From positions 28,297,099 through 28,361,098 of the forward strand of contig CM036658.1 in NCBI GenBank assembly GCA_020746105.1: 64,000 bases of DNA, written 5' to 3'. The DNA is from Trogon surrucura. Taxonomy: Eukaryota > Chordata > Aves > Trogoniformes > Trogonidae. Positions 48,884-59,227 of this stretch are shown here, piece after piece (position 1 is the stretch's first letter; the number at the start of each line of letters is the position of its first letter). Under the pieces are notes generated by a model. The model searched no databases. It was given only the letters and a program-made list of their open reading frames with translations, and had not been told where the DNA came from. The translations under genes were made by a program, and so were the position numbers.

Positions 48884-49450
48884 TGTCTCGGTATAGTAGT
48901 TTGACCCTGCCTAGAGGTCAGGTGCTGACCAAAGCCACTCTATCACTGCCCTCCTCGGCTGGACAGGGGAGAGAAAACATAATGAAAACTCACGACTTGA
49001 GATAAGGATGGAGAGATTACTCAGTCATTACCGTCATGGGCAAAACAGACTCAATTTGGGAAGTTATTTTAAGTTATTATCAACCAAATTAGAGAAGGAC
49101 AATGAAATAAAACCAACTCTTAAAAAAATCCACCTTCCATCACCCCTTCCTTCTTCCCAGGCTTAACTTTGTTCCTGATATCTCCACTTCTTCCTCGGGG
49201 CAGCACAGAGGGATGAGGAGTGAGCAGTGTGGTCAGTCTATCATACACTGTCTCTGCTGCTCCTTCCTTCTCAGGAGGAGGACTCCTGACACTCTTCCCC
49301 TGATCCAGCATGGGATCCTCTCACATGAGACAGTTCTTCATGAACTGCTCCAGTGTTAGTACCTTCCATGGGATGCCATCCTTCAGGAACAGACTGCTCC
49401 AGCATGGTTCCCCTACAGGTCCACAGGTCCTGCCAGGACCCTCCTCCAGT

Positions 49451-49455
49451 GTGGG
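49451..49455. repeat. Target-site duplication GTGGG, left copy
   Basis: GTGGG immediately before the inner LTR (TGTCGTGGG...), repeated exactly at 50638-50642. The duplicated target is part of the older LTR. Confidence 0.88.
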
Positions 49456-50637
49456 TGTCGTGGGTTTACCCTGGCCAGCCGCCAGGTACCCACACAGCCG
49501 TTCACTCACTCCCCCTTCACTGCTGAACAGGGGGAGAAAATATTTCCAAAGGCTCAGGGTTTGAGATAAGGACAGGGAGATCACTTTCATTTACCCTCCC
49601 GGGCAAAACAGACTCAATTTTAGGGAAATTAGGTACATTTATTAAAAGAACTAATCAGAGAGGAGTAGTGAGAAGTGAGAAAGAGCAAACAGATCTTAAA
49701 CAGAACACCTTCCCCTCATCCCTCCCTTCTTCCCGGGATTAACATCAATCCCGGTTTCTCCACCTCCTCCCCCCGAGCAGCGCAGGGGGACAGGGAATGG
49801 GGGTTACGGTCGGTTCATCCGACGTTGGTCCCACCGCTTCTTCATTCCGGGGGAGGACTCTCCACTCTTCCCCAGGGCCATTTTGGGGTCCCTCTCACAG
49901 GAGACAAGCTTCATGCTGTCTTCTCCGCGTGAGTCGTCCCACGAAGGGCAATTCATCACAAACTGCCCAACAGGAGACACCTCACGAGGGGCAGCCCACC
50001 CCTCGTGAGTCTGAGGCGCAGTCCTTCGGGGGAAACTGCTCCAGCGTGAGCCACGCGCAGCGTCCCAAAAGTCCCACAGGCCAACCTGCTCCAGCGTGGG
50101 CATTCCTCTCTTCCACGGGCTACAGGTTCCGGCAGCGACTTGTTCTGATGTGGGCTTCCCACGGGCTACAGCCCCCTTTCAGGCATCCACCCACACGGTG
50201 TGGAGTCCTCGGTGGACATCTACGCGGTGATCCTCATGGTGGACATCTGTACCTCGCCCATGGGCTCCAGGGGGACAATCCGCTTCACCATGGTCTTCAC
50301 CACAGACCCAGGGGACTCTCTGTTTTGGCACCTGGAGCTCATCCTCCCCCCTCCTCCTTCTTCACTGACCTTGGTGTCTGCACAGATTCTCACTCCTCCA
50401 TCTCTGTGCCAGTTGTTATAGCGCAGTTCTTTTCCCTGTTCTTAAACATGTTTTTCACAGAGGCGTTCCTCTGCTATCACCTTACTGACAGGCTCAGCCT
50501 TGGTCAGCAGAGGGTCCCTCTTTGGATCCGGCTGACATTGGATCTATCAAATTTGGGGAGCTTCTAGCAGCTTCTTACAGAAGCCACCCTGCAGCTCCTT
50601 CCCCGCCACCGAAATCTGGCCAGGCCAAAACAAAACA
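49456..50637 (-). mobile_element. Solo ERV LTR (1,182 bp), minus strand, nested in an older LTR
   Basis: Starts TGTCGTGGGTTTACCC and ends CCAAAACAAAACA, flanked by GTGGG on both sides. On the minus strand it ends GGGTAAACCCACGACA, like the plus-oriented LTRs at 9579 and 53057, and an AATAAA signal lies at 49638-49643 on that strand, which supports minus orientation. The middle holds degenerate GC-rich subrepeats of the CTCCAGCGTGGGC type (about 50040-50160). The family looks like a long avian ERV LTR; the exact class is not certain. No gag, pol or env sequence adjoins it. Confidence 0.88.
49638..49643 (-). terminator. Candidate LTR polyadenylation signal AATAAA
   Basis: TTTATT on the plus strand, AATAAA on the minus strand, about 180 bp from the LTR's 3' terminus in minus orientation. 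Confidence 0.5.
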
Positions 50638-50642
50638 GTGGG
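50638..50642. repeat. Target-site duplication GTGGG, right copy
   Basis: Exact copy of 49451-49455. The next bases (CTTCCCAC) resume the older LTR. Confidence 0.88.
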
Positions 50643-51085
50643 CTTCCCACAAGGCCACAGCCTCCATCAGGTATCCACCTGCTCTGGTTTGGAGTCCTCC
50701 ATGGGCTGCAGGTGTGTGTCTGTACCACTGTCAACCTCCACGGACTCCACAGGGACAGCCTGCCTCACCATCGTTTTCACCACAGCTCGAGGAAATCTCA
50801 GCTCTGATGCCTTGGTGCTTGCAGATCTGTTTCTCTCACTTATTCTCATTCTCTCTGCCTGCAATTCCGTGGTAATTTTTTCCCCACTTCTTAAATATGT
50901 TATCACAGAGGCTCTACCACTGTCACTGTTAGGCTCAGCCCTGGCAAGTGGGAATCTATCCTCGAGGCATCTGGCATTGGCTCTACTGGACATGGGGAAA
51001 GCTTCTAGCAGCTTGTCACAGAAGCCACTCTTATAGTTCCCCTTGCTACCAAACTCTGGCCATGCAAACGCTGTACATCAGGAAA

Positions 51086-51679
51086 ATGCCTGCAGCTAGA
51101 CACCACTTTGATCTGACCCTGACAGAAGAGTTTGAAAGGAGAGTGTCTTCAGAAGAAATATAATCCACTTCGGCTTTGGATGGTCTCGCTCAGTCTGCAG
51201 ACTCAGCTTCCCTTGTCATTCCAGGATGGGACAAAAGAGCCCCTGGTAATGCTGCTCTAGCACCCATCAAGAAAGAAAAGGATTTTCAAACACAATGGGT
51301 TTTCCACCACAAAACCAGTAGAGTCCCTTACATTTCTTTGGAGGAGATCTCTGGTGGAGCTGATATGTTTGCAACCATCACCTTCCTGAAGAAGCTCTAG
51401 AAAATTTTACAAAGTCACGAATTTCAGTCCATTTAGTGGGGTGCTGATGGCATCTCTGTTGCCATCAACAAAAAACCCTTTAAAATGGATGTAATAGCAA
51501 GTAGAGACCCTTACAGAGTTTTTGAAACTCACATAATGAAAATTTTCCTTCATTATCTACTCCTTGGATCCACTGACGTGCAACATGTCTCCGAAACATC
51601 TGACTCACTTGATGAATTTCTGGCAGAAGAAGCAGCAGCGCTTTCTTACAGCAAGGTGCATCACTTTCCCTGCACATGA
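51086..51679 (+). pseudogene. Decayed unidentified reading frame
   Basis: One frame stays open except for three stops (near 51161, 51400 and 51437) over about 600 bp and has protein-like composition throughout. Segments in order: HHFDLTLTEEFERRVSSEEI, stop, LAQSADSASLVIPGWDKRA, KTSRVPYISLEEISGGADMF, two stops, DPYRVFETHIMKIF, and an acidic end SDSLDEFLAEEAAALSYSK. It ends at 51679. I do not recognise a family. Such sparse in-frame stops suggest a processed pseudogene or an old element gene; the upstream part may lie left of the LTR at 48884. It could also be chance. Confidence 0.3.
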
Positions 51680-52268
51680 ACTAGTTCTCAGAATAATTAT
51701 GTCATGAGAGCTTCACCTTCCATAAGTCTTTGCTGTGAAGGAGAGGAAGGGACAGGAAATGCTCGAATTCATTTATGTCTCAAGTCATTGCTCAAGGGAA
51801 AACGCAAGCATGGCCATTACTCAACAGAACTGTAACATAACCTTTTGGTCAGCCTAAGCTTTAGTCTCTAAATGCCCAACAGACGTTTTCAAGACTGATG
51901 CTGGGCTTTTGCCATCACAAGGCTCAGTTGTCCCATCCTGATGTTTTCCCAACTCCAAAGGCTGACAACTAAGTCTTCTTTTACTTGTTTTGGTTACTCT
52001 TCCACTACAACCCCAGTTTCAAGAGAGATGATCCTCACCTGCTCAAGAGCTGCAAGCAAAGAGTTGGCAGCAAGAGGAGAGCAGCAGCTGCATTTTCACC
52101 AGGTCTGTCTTTGAAGGAAAATGGCTACACAAGAAGTCCAGATGTGCAGCCAGTGGGGGCAGCTGCTGCTGTCAAGCCTCTCGCCGCCTCCTTTTTACAC
52201 CATAGTGCAGCCAGACCCCTCCAGGCTTCTAGCAGCCTACTTCTGCTGCACCTGCTTTTCACTAAGTG
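51680..52268. other. Unclassified sequence
   Basis: No recognised gene. It directly follows the decayed reading frame at 51086-51679 and precedes an LTR-like start at 52269. It could be the 3' untranslated part of the same pseudogene, but no poly(A) tail is visible. Confidence 0.35.
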
Positions 52269-52728
52269 TCGTGGTTTGAGTTAAACAGAGCCAATTCCAT
52301 TCAGTGATTTTGCTTTTCAGCTCAGTCTGTTCTGAGACCAAACTTTCTGAAGTTAACAGCACGTTTTTGCAGACAGTGTCTGCTACTAGAAATGATAACA
52401 CCTGATGTTTATAGTTGTTACCAGTGGCTGGTATGAAGAAAGGCTCTTGCTTATACTTGCTCCTATAGTGATTAAGGTCACTCCTAAACCTTGTGTAACA
52501 CGTTGAGGCTGCTGGGAAGCAAAAAGTGTTAAAAGAAAGTAAAAAGATCACACCTCTGGTGAGGAACAGACAGGAGAGGTGTCCCAAATCTGACTAAAAA
52601 ATTCCTTATAGATCATATTCAGGATAAAGCTGAGAGATCACAGGGGTTCAGCCCTCCCCCTTTAATAGCTGGTGTCTGAGGAACACTCTGTTCATCTTTT
52701 GCCTTTTATCCCAATCCTGAGTTCCTGA
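52269..52728 (-). mobile_element. ERV LTR fragment, minus strand
   Basis: Begins TGTCGTGGTTTGAGTTAAACAGAGCC. Its complement ends in AACTCAAACCACGACA, the same terminal form as the other LTRs here, so it reads on the minus strand. About 460 bp are present before the minus-strand CR1 tail begins at about 52729. The U3 end is not seen. It is either truncated or was interrupted by the CR1. Confidence 0.65.
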
Positions 52729-53056
52729 ATTATAGAATCATAAGATCACAGAATATGCTGGGCTGCAGGGGACCTTTTAAGGTCATCTAGTCCAAGCCCC
52801 CTGCAGTGAGCAGGGACATCTTTACCTAGATCACGTCGCTGAGAGGCTCATCAAGCCTGATCCTGAACGTCTCCAGGGATGAAACCTCAACCAGCTCTCT
52901 GGGCAACCTGTTCCAGTATTTCACCACCCTCATAGTAAAGAACTTCTTCCTAATGTCTGATCCAAGTCTACCCTGCTCAAGTTTAAAAACATTACCTCTT
53001 GTCCTGTCACTATACACCCTTGTAAACAGCCCCTCCCCAGCTTTACTGTAGGCCCC
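52729..53056 (-). mobile_element. CR1 LINE 3' end, minus strand, interrupted by an LTR
   Basis: TATAGAATCATAAGATCACAGAATATGCTGGG marks the CR1 3' end on the minus strand. The rest (GACCTTTTAAGGTCATCTAGTCC, CTCTGGGCAACCTGTTCCAG, TAAAGAACTTCTTCCTAATGTC) is standard CR1 3' UTR and C-terminal RT. It stops at CTGTAGGCCCC where the LTR at 53057 begins. The CR1 does not clearly resume beyond the LTR. Confidence 0.9.
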
Positions 53057-54042
53057 TGTGATCGGTTTGAGTTTGGGGGGGGTTGGGGTTGTGAGGGGGG
53101 AGAGCTGAGGGACGGTGACTATCGCAAAGCTTTGAGAGCCCCCCCGGATAGAGTTGGACTCACCTTGGGCCAGGGCCAGGCCAATCAGCGCCTCTGCCAT
53201 CAAGGTATCTAAGAGGTGACCCCATTGTTTTCCACCTCTTTTGTTTTCTTCTTGTCTTGATCTGTCCTGTTTTTTGTGTTTGGATATTTTTTTTCTGCTG
53301 GAGGAGAGGTAAGAGAACAAAGGAAAGTGTCCTGAGAAAAAAAAGAGGGGGAAAAGGATCCCAGAGCAGAAGGAGAGGGAGAAGGCCATGGGACCAGAAC
53401 CTTTGGTGAAGCCCTGTGGAGGTTGAGATGTCAGGAAGATGATTTCCTGTGAGCTGAGGCGATCGGCGGCAGTAAAAATGTCCAGGATGCATTGGTACGA
53501 GCAGAGGCCCATGTGAGAGGAGAGAGAGACTGAGCACTAATGGACGATACCCTGAAGCAATTCGTGGCCCTGATGAACTCATGAGGCGGAAGATGATCAC
53601 CTCGTGTGAGATGAACACCATGCAGCATGAAGGAGAGACTGTGAGGAGCCCTCTTTCTCAAGAAGAATGAGTTGCCATGTACCATGAGTAATGGTCAGAT
53701 GGATCATGCCCCCCACCCCCTACCACTGTTGCACCTATGGTGGGGAGGATGGGAGGGAGGGGGAAGGAGCGTATTTAAGATTAAATTGTATTTATTTATA
53801 TATTCCTCTCAGTACCCTGCTCTGTAAATGGTGGTAGTAAACCAAATCTTTGGTTTTGCCTCCCAATTCCCTTCTGTTTTTTTACCCATCATTCTAAATG
53901 GTAGATTATTTCCCTCCCTGAGCCTTTTTAGTTTTCTTTGTCCACATCCCTGTGGAGACGGGGATGGGGGTGGGGGAGGGATTGAGGAGGAGACTGTCTG
54001 GTCCTTCATTGTCAGCCTGAGTGGTCAGCTTAAACCACGACA
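53057..54042 (+). mobile_element. Solo ERV LTR (986 bp), plus strand, inserted in CR1 sequence
   Basis: Starts TGTGATCGGTTTGAGTTTGG and ends GCTTAAACCACGACA (TG...CA). The flanking 5-mers are GCCCC (53052-53056) and GCACC (54043-54047), a likely duplication with one change. An ATTAAA signal is at 53780-53785, preceded by TATTTAAG. The layout resembles the long LTRs I know from avian ERVL-like families; the assignment is by recall and not confirmed. Open frames inside it on the minus strand are chance. It is younger than the CR1 it interrupts. Confidence 0.83.
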
Positions 54043-54047
54043 GCACC

Positions 54048-54305
54048 CTTCCAGCTCCATGTCCAGTTGCACTCTGCCACTGAACCTGGGACTTCCCTGG
54101 TGCCTACCTGCTCTGCAGCATCAGTGGTGATTGCTGTTGGGGTAGGGGGGAACTGGGTTTGATATTGGGTTTATATATACTTGTACATATTTCATTGTTT
54201 TCATTGTTTTCTTATTAGTAATATTGTTGTTTATTAAAGCTCTTTAAGTTTTCTTTTCCAATCCATAATTTTTTCTGCATTATTCACTTTCCCTAAAGCG
54301 CAACA
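54048..54305 (+). mobile_element. LTR-like fragment, unclassified
   Basis: About 258 bp between the LTR and the next CR1. It has GGGTTTATATATACTTGTACATATTTC, then GTTTATTAAAGC (possible polyadenylation signal), and ends AAAGCGCAACA, the arrangement of an LTR R-U5 end. Its start is not definable. Confidence 0.35.
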
Positions 54306-54769
54306 AAGCTGGTGAAGGACCTGAAGAATAGACCTTATGAGGAGCCATTGAGGGAGCTAAGACTGTTAGTTTAAGGAAGAGGAGGCTGAAGGGGGTGCCT
54401 CATTATGCTCTACAATTACTTGAAAGGACATTGTAGAGAGATTGGTGTTGGTTTCTTCTCACAGGTCATTAGGGACAGAATCAAGGGGAATGATTTCAAG
54501 TTGCAACAGGGCAACTTTAGACTGGATATTAGGAAGAAATTCTTCACAGTAATAGTGGTCAGGCACTGGAACAGACTGCCTAGGGAGGTGGTTGAGTCGC
54601 CATCCCTGAATGTGTTTAAGTGTCACTTAGATGTGGTGTTGGGTGATACGGTTTAGGGGCAAAATTGTAGTGTCGGGTTAATGGTCGGACTCGATGATCC
54701 CAAGGGTCTTTTCCAACCTGAACTGTCCTATGATTCTATGATTCTCTAATTCTATGATTCTATGATTCC
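54306..54769 (+). mobile_element. CR1 LINE 3' end, plus strand
   Basis: About 465 bp of CR1 3' end. It begins AAGCTGGTGAAGGACCTGAAGAATAGACC and includes a frame (54405-54656) with [30 protein letters not shown] and [14 protein letters not shown]. It ends in GGACTCGATGATCCCAAGGGTCTTTTCCAACC followed by several ATTCTATG-type units (54728-54767). The tail is well kept, so this copy is relatively young. Confidence 0.93.
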
Positions 54770-55467
54770 CGTCCTGTTTGGAGAGGGAGAGTGGTTAGAG
54801 AGCATCTGTCAGTCATTTGGCAGCCAGCCCAGCTCTAACTCATCACTCCAAACCATGTCATATCTCCCATGAATAACTGGACATCTTCCACATGAGGACT
54901 GGGCTTTTCCACCCCTGCAGCCAGGCACTGCAGCTCTTCAGGCTCCCAGGATTGTTCTGACTCCCTTCAGACACGTCTGTTTTCCCATGGTTGTCCACGC
55001 TGCCAGCAACATTTGCTCTGGCCATGGTCATCACATGCCCAAATCCCAACCTATACCTTGCCAGTGCAGATGATGCATTGGGACACCACTGCCCACTAGA
55101 CTAGATCAGGTGGATATACTAGGTACCGAGCCAGTAGAGTGTCATATCTGGGAATAAATGGCTCAATAATAAACAGTTTCCTATTGTCCTGCCCTGTTTT
55201 TACAGCCAAATTCCAGACTGAGTTTTCATTTCATGAGACAAAGCAGGAGCAGCTGATCCACAAACAATTGTAATTGAGAGTCTTCCAAGTTTGCATGAAG
55301 TCATATATAAGAAAATCACAGTAGGAACTTGAGTTAAAGTAAGATTCAGAGGTAGAAACACACTTCCTACCAAAACATACTCCACAAAATCATTAGTGTT
55401 AAAAATGCTGAGCCAGGGCTGGGTACATCATTTGTACTGAGCAAGGTGTTGAAACCTTCTGATCTTG
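54770..55467. other. Unclassified sequence
   Basis: About 700 bp between a CR1 tail and an LTR fragment. It is slightly GC-rich at first and then ordinary. No gene or clear element is seen. Confidence 0.4.
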
Positions 55468-55931
55468 TGTGGTGGTTTGGCCTTGAAGGAGACCAGGTGC
55501 CAACCAAAGCTGGTCTATCACTCCCCCTTTGTAGATGGACAGGTGAGGATAACAATAGTTTAATAAAGCAAAGAACAAAGGCCATGTGGTGAAGCAAAGA
55601 CAAACAAAAATGTTATTGTCTAATTCCCATCAGCAGGTGACGTGTGCCTGCTTCATGGGAAGCAGGGCTTCAGTATGTGTAGCAGTTACTCTGGAGGACA
55701 AAGGAAAATAGTGAATGGTTCTTCCACCTTTCTTTCTTTCTCTTAGTTTTTTATATCTGAGCTGACATTGAATGATATGCAACACCCTCTCTGGTAAGTT
55801 TGGGTCAGCTGGCCAGGCCATATCTCCTCCCAAGATCTTGCCCACCCCCAGCCTACTATTGGAGGGAATGTTGCAGGGATGGCCGTGGTGCTGTGTGAGT
55901 ACAGCTCAGCAGTAGACAAAAAACTGATATA
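55468..55931 (-). mobile_element. ERV LTR fragment, minus strand
   Basis: Starts TGTGGTGGTTTGGCCTTGAAGGAGACCAGGTGCC. The complement ends in GGCCAAACCACCACA. It is similar to the left ends of the LTRs at 48884 and 49456 (both share CCAGGTNCC and a following CACTC/CTATCACTCCC). About 460 bp are kept, ending where the CR1 3' end starts at about 55932. The missing U3 half and lack of a second flank mean no target-site duplication can be scored. Confidence 0.65.
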
Positions 55932-56351
55932 CAGAACCACAGAATGTTTGAGGTTGGAAGGGACCTCAAAAGATCGTCTAGTCCAACCCTGTTGCCAGAG
56001 CAGGATCCCCTAGGGGAGCCACACGGGAATGCATCCAGGCGAGTTTTGAAGGTCTCCAGAGAAGCAGACTCCACAACCTCTCTGGGCAGCCTGTGCCAGC
56101 GCTCTGTCACCCTCACAGTAAAGAAATTTCTCCTCATGTTGAGATGGAACTTCCTATATTCTAACTTAAACCCATTGTTCCTTGTTCTATTGCTGGGCAC
56201 AACTGAGAAGAGATTGTCTGCTTCCCCTTGACACCCACCCCTCAGATATTGTATATGTTAATAAGGTCCCCTCTCAACCATCTCCTTTCAAGGCTAAACG
56301 GCCCCAGTTCTCTCAGTCTTGCTTCATAGGAGAGATGTTCGAGTCCCTTAA

Positions 56352-57403
56352 TCATTCTCGTAGCTCTTCGTTGGACTCTCTCCTGTCTCCCTTGAATTGG
56401 GGAGCCCAAAACTGGACACAGTATTTCAGGTGTGGTCTCACCAGGGCAGAGTAGAGGGGCAGGAGAACCTCCGTAGACCTGCTGGACACACTTTTTTTAA
56501 TGCACCCCAGGATCCCATTGGCCCTCCTGGCCACAAGGGCATGTTGCTGTCCCAAGGACAACTTATTGTCCACTAGGACTTCAAGGTCTTTCTCCATGGA
56601 GCTGTTTTCCAACAGGGCAACCCATAATCTGTACTGGTGCCTGGTGTTATTCGTACCCAGATACAGGACTCTACACTTGTCCTTACTGGACTTCATGAGG
56701 TTCACTTTTGCCCAGCTTTCCAGCCTGTCCAAGATCTTGTTGGACGGCAGCACAGCCTTCCTGTGTGTCAGCCACCCCTCCCAGTTTTGTATCATCAGTG
56801 ACCTTTCTGAGGGTGCACTAGACCTCCAACTTGACTCTGTGATGCTGATCACAACCCTCTGAACTCTGTTGCTGAGTCAGTTTGCAATCCACCTCACAGT
56901 CCAGTCATCTATCCCTCATTTCTTGAGTTTTCCTATGAGGATACTATGGGGGACAGTATCAAATGCTTTACTGAAGTCAAGGTATATGACATCCACTGCT
57001 CTCCCTTCATCAACCAATTTGGTCACATCTTCGTAGATGGGTATCAGATTAGTCAGGCAAGATTTCCCCTTGGTAAATCCATGTTGGCTACTCCTGATAA
57101 CCTTTTTTTCCTCCAGTTGATCAGAGATGGCCTTCAGAGTGAGCCCCTCCATCATATTCCAGGGATGGAGGTGAGGCTGACCAGCCTGTAGTTGCCTGGG
57201 TCCTCCTTCTTGTCCTTTTTGAAGACTGGAGTGACATTGGCTTTCTTCCAGTCCTCAGGCACCTCTCCTGTTCCCCTTGATTTTTCAAAGGTTATGGAGA
57301 GAGGCTCAGCCACATCAGCCAACTTTCTCAGCACACATAGATGTGCCCTGTAGGGGCCCATGAATTTGTGCATTTTCAGTTTTTGTGACAGTTCTCTAAC
57401 CAA
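56352..57403 (-). pseudogene. CR1 reverse transcriptase remnant
   Basis: Frames in element order: 57152-57403 with NVTPVFKKDKKEDPGNYRLVSLTS; 56916-57155 with [20 protein letters not shown] and AVDVIYLDFSKAFDTVPHS (first catalytic Asp kept); and 56352-56852 with LDRLESWAKVNLM, VLYLGTNN and [30 protein letters not shown] version of the FADD box can be read near 56790-56810 in a different frame. The PQGSVLGP segment before it is deleted. Frameshifts and stops make it non-functional. The C-terminal block [28 protein letters not shown] follows at 55970-56130. Confidence 0.88.
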
Positions 57404-57799
57404 ATCCTCACTGACTGGTGGAGAGTCATCCTCACTCCAGCTTTTGCTCCCTTGCTTCTAGTGACTGAAATTCCTGAGGGCTGGCCTTAGGAGTAAAGAC
57501 TGAGGCAAAGAAGGCATGCAGCAATTCTGTCATCTCTACATCCTCTGTTATCTTCTGCCTTGTTTAGCAGCGGACCCACTTTTTCTCTACTTTTCTCATT
57601 GATATATTTGAAGAATTTTTTTCTTGTTTTCTTTCACTTCCCTAGCCAGACTAAATTCCGAGAGAGCCTTGGCCTTTCTTGTTGATTCTCTACATGCTCT
57701 GGCCACATTTCTATAATCATCCCAATTAACCAGACCCTTTTTCCACTTACTGTAAATTTCCCCCTTCCATTTGAGTTTTATCCCCTTTCCCCTTCGAAC

Positions 57800-58125
57800 C
57801 TAGTTTAAAGCCTCGCTCCATCCCTTGCTCTGATACCCAGTGTTGCATAAACTTCCTCGTGATCAAAAATCCCAAAATGTTGCTGGAGGCACCAGCCTTT
57901 GAGCCATGCATTAATTGTACGTGCTTTCCTGTCCCTTTCAGTATTCTTGTCTGCTACTAAAGGAATTGAAGAAAACACTACCTGTGCCCCTGATCCTTCA
58001 TCCAGTCAGCCTAGTGACTTAAAGTCGTTCTTAATCCTCTTTACACTTCTTTGCTCGATCTCATCTCTGCCAACTTGGAAAACCAGCAGCGGGTAATAAT
58101 CACTGGGAACATCAGACGAGGGAGT
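57800..58125 (-). pseudogene. CR1 ORF1 SGNH/GDSL esterase-like domain, degraded
   Basis: On the minus strand, one frame reads DYYPLLVFQVGRDEIEQRS (the GxND-like block III, here VGRDE), then one TGA stop. It continues GSGAQVVFSSIPLVADKN (the hydrophobic strand typical of SGNH hydrolases) and HFGIFDHEEVYATLGIRARD, and ends near DGARL. The last corresponds to the DGxHL block that carries the catalytic His, here replaced. An esterase domain is known in ORF1 of CR1-like elements; it is thought to help at membranes or lipids during retrotransposition. The N-terminal part with the GDS(L) serine is not visible. The assignment rests on motif reading from memory. Confidence 0.68.
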
Positions 58126-58140
58126 TTGTTATATTACCAA

Positions 58141-59227
58141 CATCTTTCTAACTATGGCTACAAAACATAACATTATGAGAGATGCTATGGGGAAAATTAA
58201 CTCTATCTCAGGAAATGCCAATACACATTGTAATGTGGTCTCCTAGAGAGGACATGTAGACTGTGCCTCACTTCAGTTTTCTTATCCCATGAACTCCAAT
58301 ACAGGATGTTAGAACCCCTGGGGTGAGCAAGAATATCCCCTGGGATGTGGGGGAGGAACTGTTTATATTCAGTTTATATATTAAAAAAAACTCCTCCAAG
58401 AAATAAATCAAGCTTTACTAACATTTAACACATAAATTGACACCAGCGTCTCCACTTGCTCTGCACATCAGGGTGTCCCACGTCACACACAGTACCAAGG
58501 TCTCCTGGGGGAAGAGAGGGTGTCCACAGTGAGGAGGTATTCACCAAGATGCCCTCACTCATCTGCTCCCTTTTAGTATACTGCCACCATAACTGACCAA
58601 CAAACCCCTACTGTAGAAGTCTGAGAGGAGATGGGCCAGAGCAGTGACCCACGAAGCTCAGGGAAGAATGAAGACTAGAATTGACCATAGGGGTTGCAAA
58701 GAAAATGATCTCATTACCAAAGGAACCTGAGTTGTTTTAGATTAACAGCTATTAACAGCAGAGTGGTGATCAGCTGGTGGTGGTAAGGTTTCTTCCTCAT
58801 TTTATTCAAAGAATGCGAATGTTTCCCTGAGTCAGACAGGTTAGCATGGTGGGATTGAATAAGCGGTTTGGCCCAGAGAGTAAAACTCAACAACTATTCA
58901 AAGAATTTCATAGAGACCAATAGGCTTGATATGTGCTCAACCCACAGATGCCTTCCTGGCAGTTGCAGATGCCCAGTGTTATGATAATGAATGTGTTATA
59001 GAGACCAGTAATGGGAATTACATTGTTGTTGTGACTAAACTGTTCCTTGCAATTGTTACATATATTTCGATAAGTGTATTTTATGTCTGTATTGCATTAT
59101 TTTTGTATCACTGTATTATTATTTGTATTATTTTGTATCACTGCTAAATCAGAAATACCATATAACATTAAGTGTCTTTAAATATCTAACTTTGACAGTA
59201 AATATTACACATTCTGTGTAGGAGTAT
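58141..59227. other. Unclassified sequence
   Basis: No gene recognised. The part at 58380-58620 is slightly GC-richer and could be old mobile-element sequence. About 59040-59160 is AT-rich with TTGTATCACTGTATTAT-type near-repeats. The 73-codon frame at 58926 has only hydrophobic repeats from this AT tract. Confidence 0.4.

Larger units (their letters stand above)
48884..51077 (-). mobile_element. Older ERV LTR, minus strand, split by a second LTR of the same family
   Basis: Left part 48884-49450 and right part 50643-51077 (about 1.0 kb together) form one diverged LTR. Left end TGTCTCGGTATAGTAGTTTGACC aligns with TGTCGTGGGTTTACCC of the inner LTR. The right part repeats the inner LTR's end: CTTCTAGCAGCTTGTCACAGAAGCC at about 51004 against CTTCTAGCAGCTTCTTACAGAAGCC at about 50560, ending CGCTGTACA. 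It is placed on the minus strand because its complement should end in the CCACGACA-type terminus. The flanking 5-mers, CCAGT and TCAGG, are only a weak match, as expected for an old insertion. No internal retroviral sequence adjoins it. Confidence 0.78.
55932..58140 (-). mobile_element. CR1 LINE, long minus-strand copy with ORF1 and RT parts
   Basis: About 2.2 kb of CR1 on the minus strand. From the 3' end at 55932 (AACCACAGAATGTTTGAGGTTGG) it runs through 3' UTR, C-terminal RT (55970-56500), thumb/palm (56500-57150), RT N-terminus (57150-57450), and linker (57450-57783). It then enters sequence encoding an ORF1-type SGNH esterase (57784-58140). The endonuclease expected between ORF1 and RT is missing, so the copy has a large internal deletion or two CR1 copies are joined. 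A second, smaller deletion removes the [11 protein letters not shown] segment near 56830. Confidence 0.88.

Noticed and set aside
49797-50567. A 256-codon plus-strand frame
   Set aside because: It lies inside an LTR, antisense to its likely orientation, and crosses GC-rich subrepeats; no protein motif.
52826-53512. A 228-codon minus-strand frame
   Set aside because: It joins CR1 C-terminal RT sequence with unrelated LTR sequence; the fusion comes from the LTR insertion and is not a gene.
53057-54305. A possible complete provirus between 53057 and 54305
   Set aside because: The two ends do not match each other as paired LTRs, and no gag, pol or env remnant lies between.
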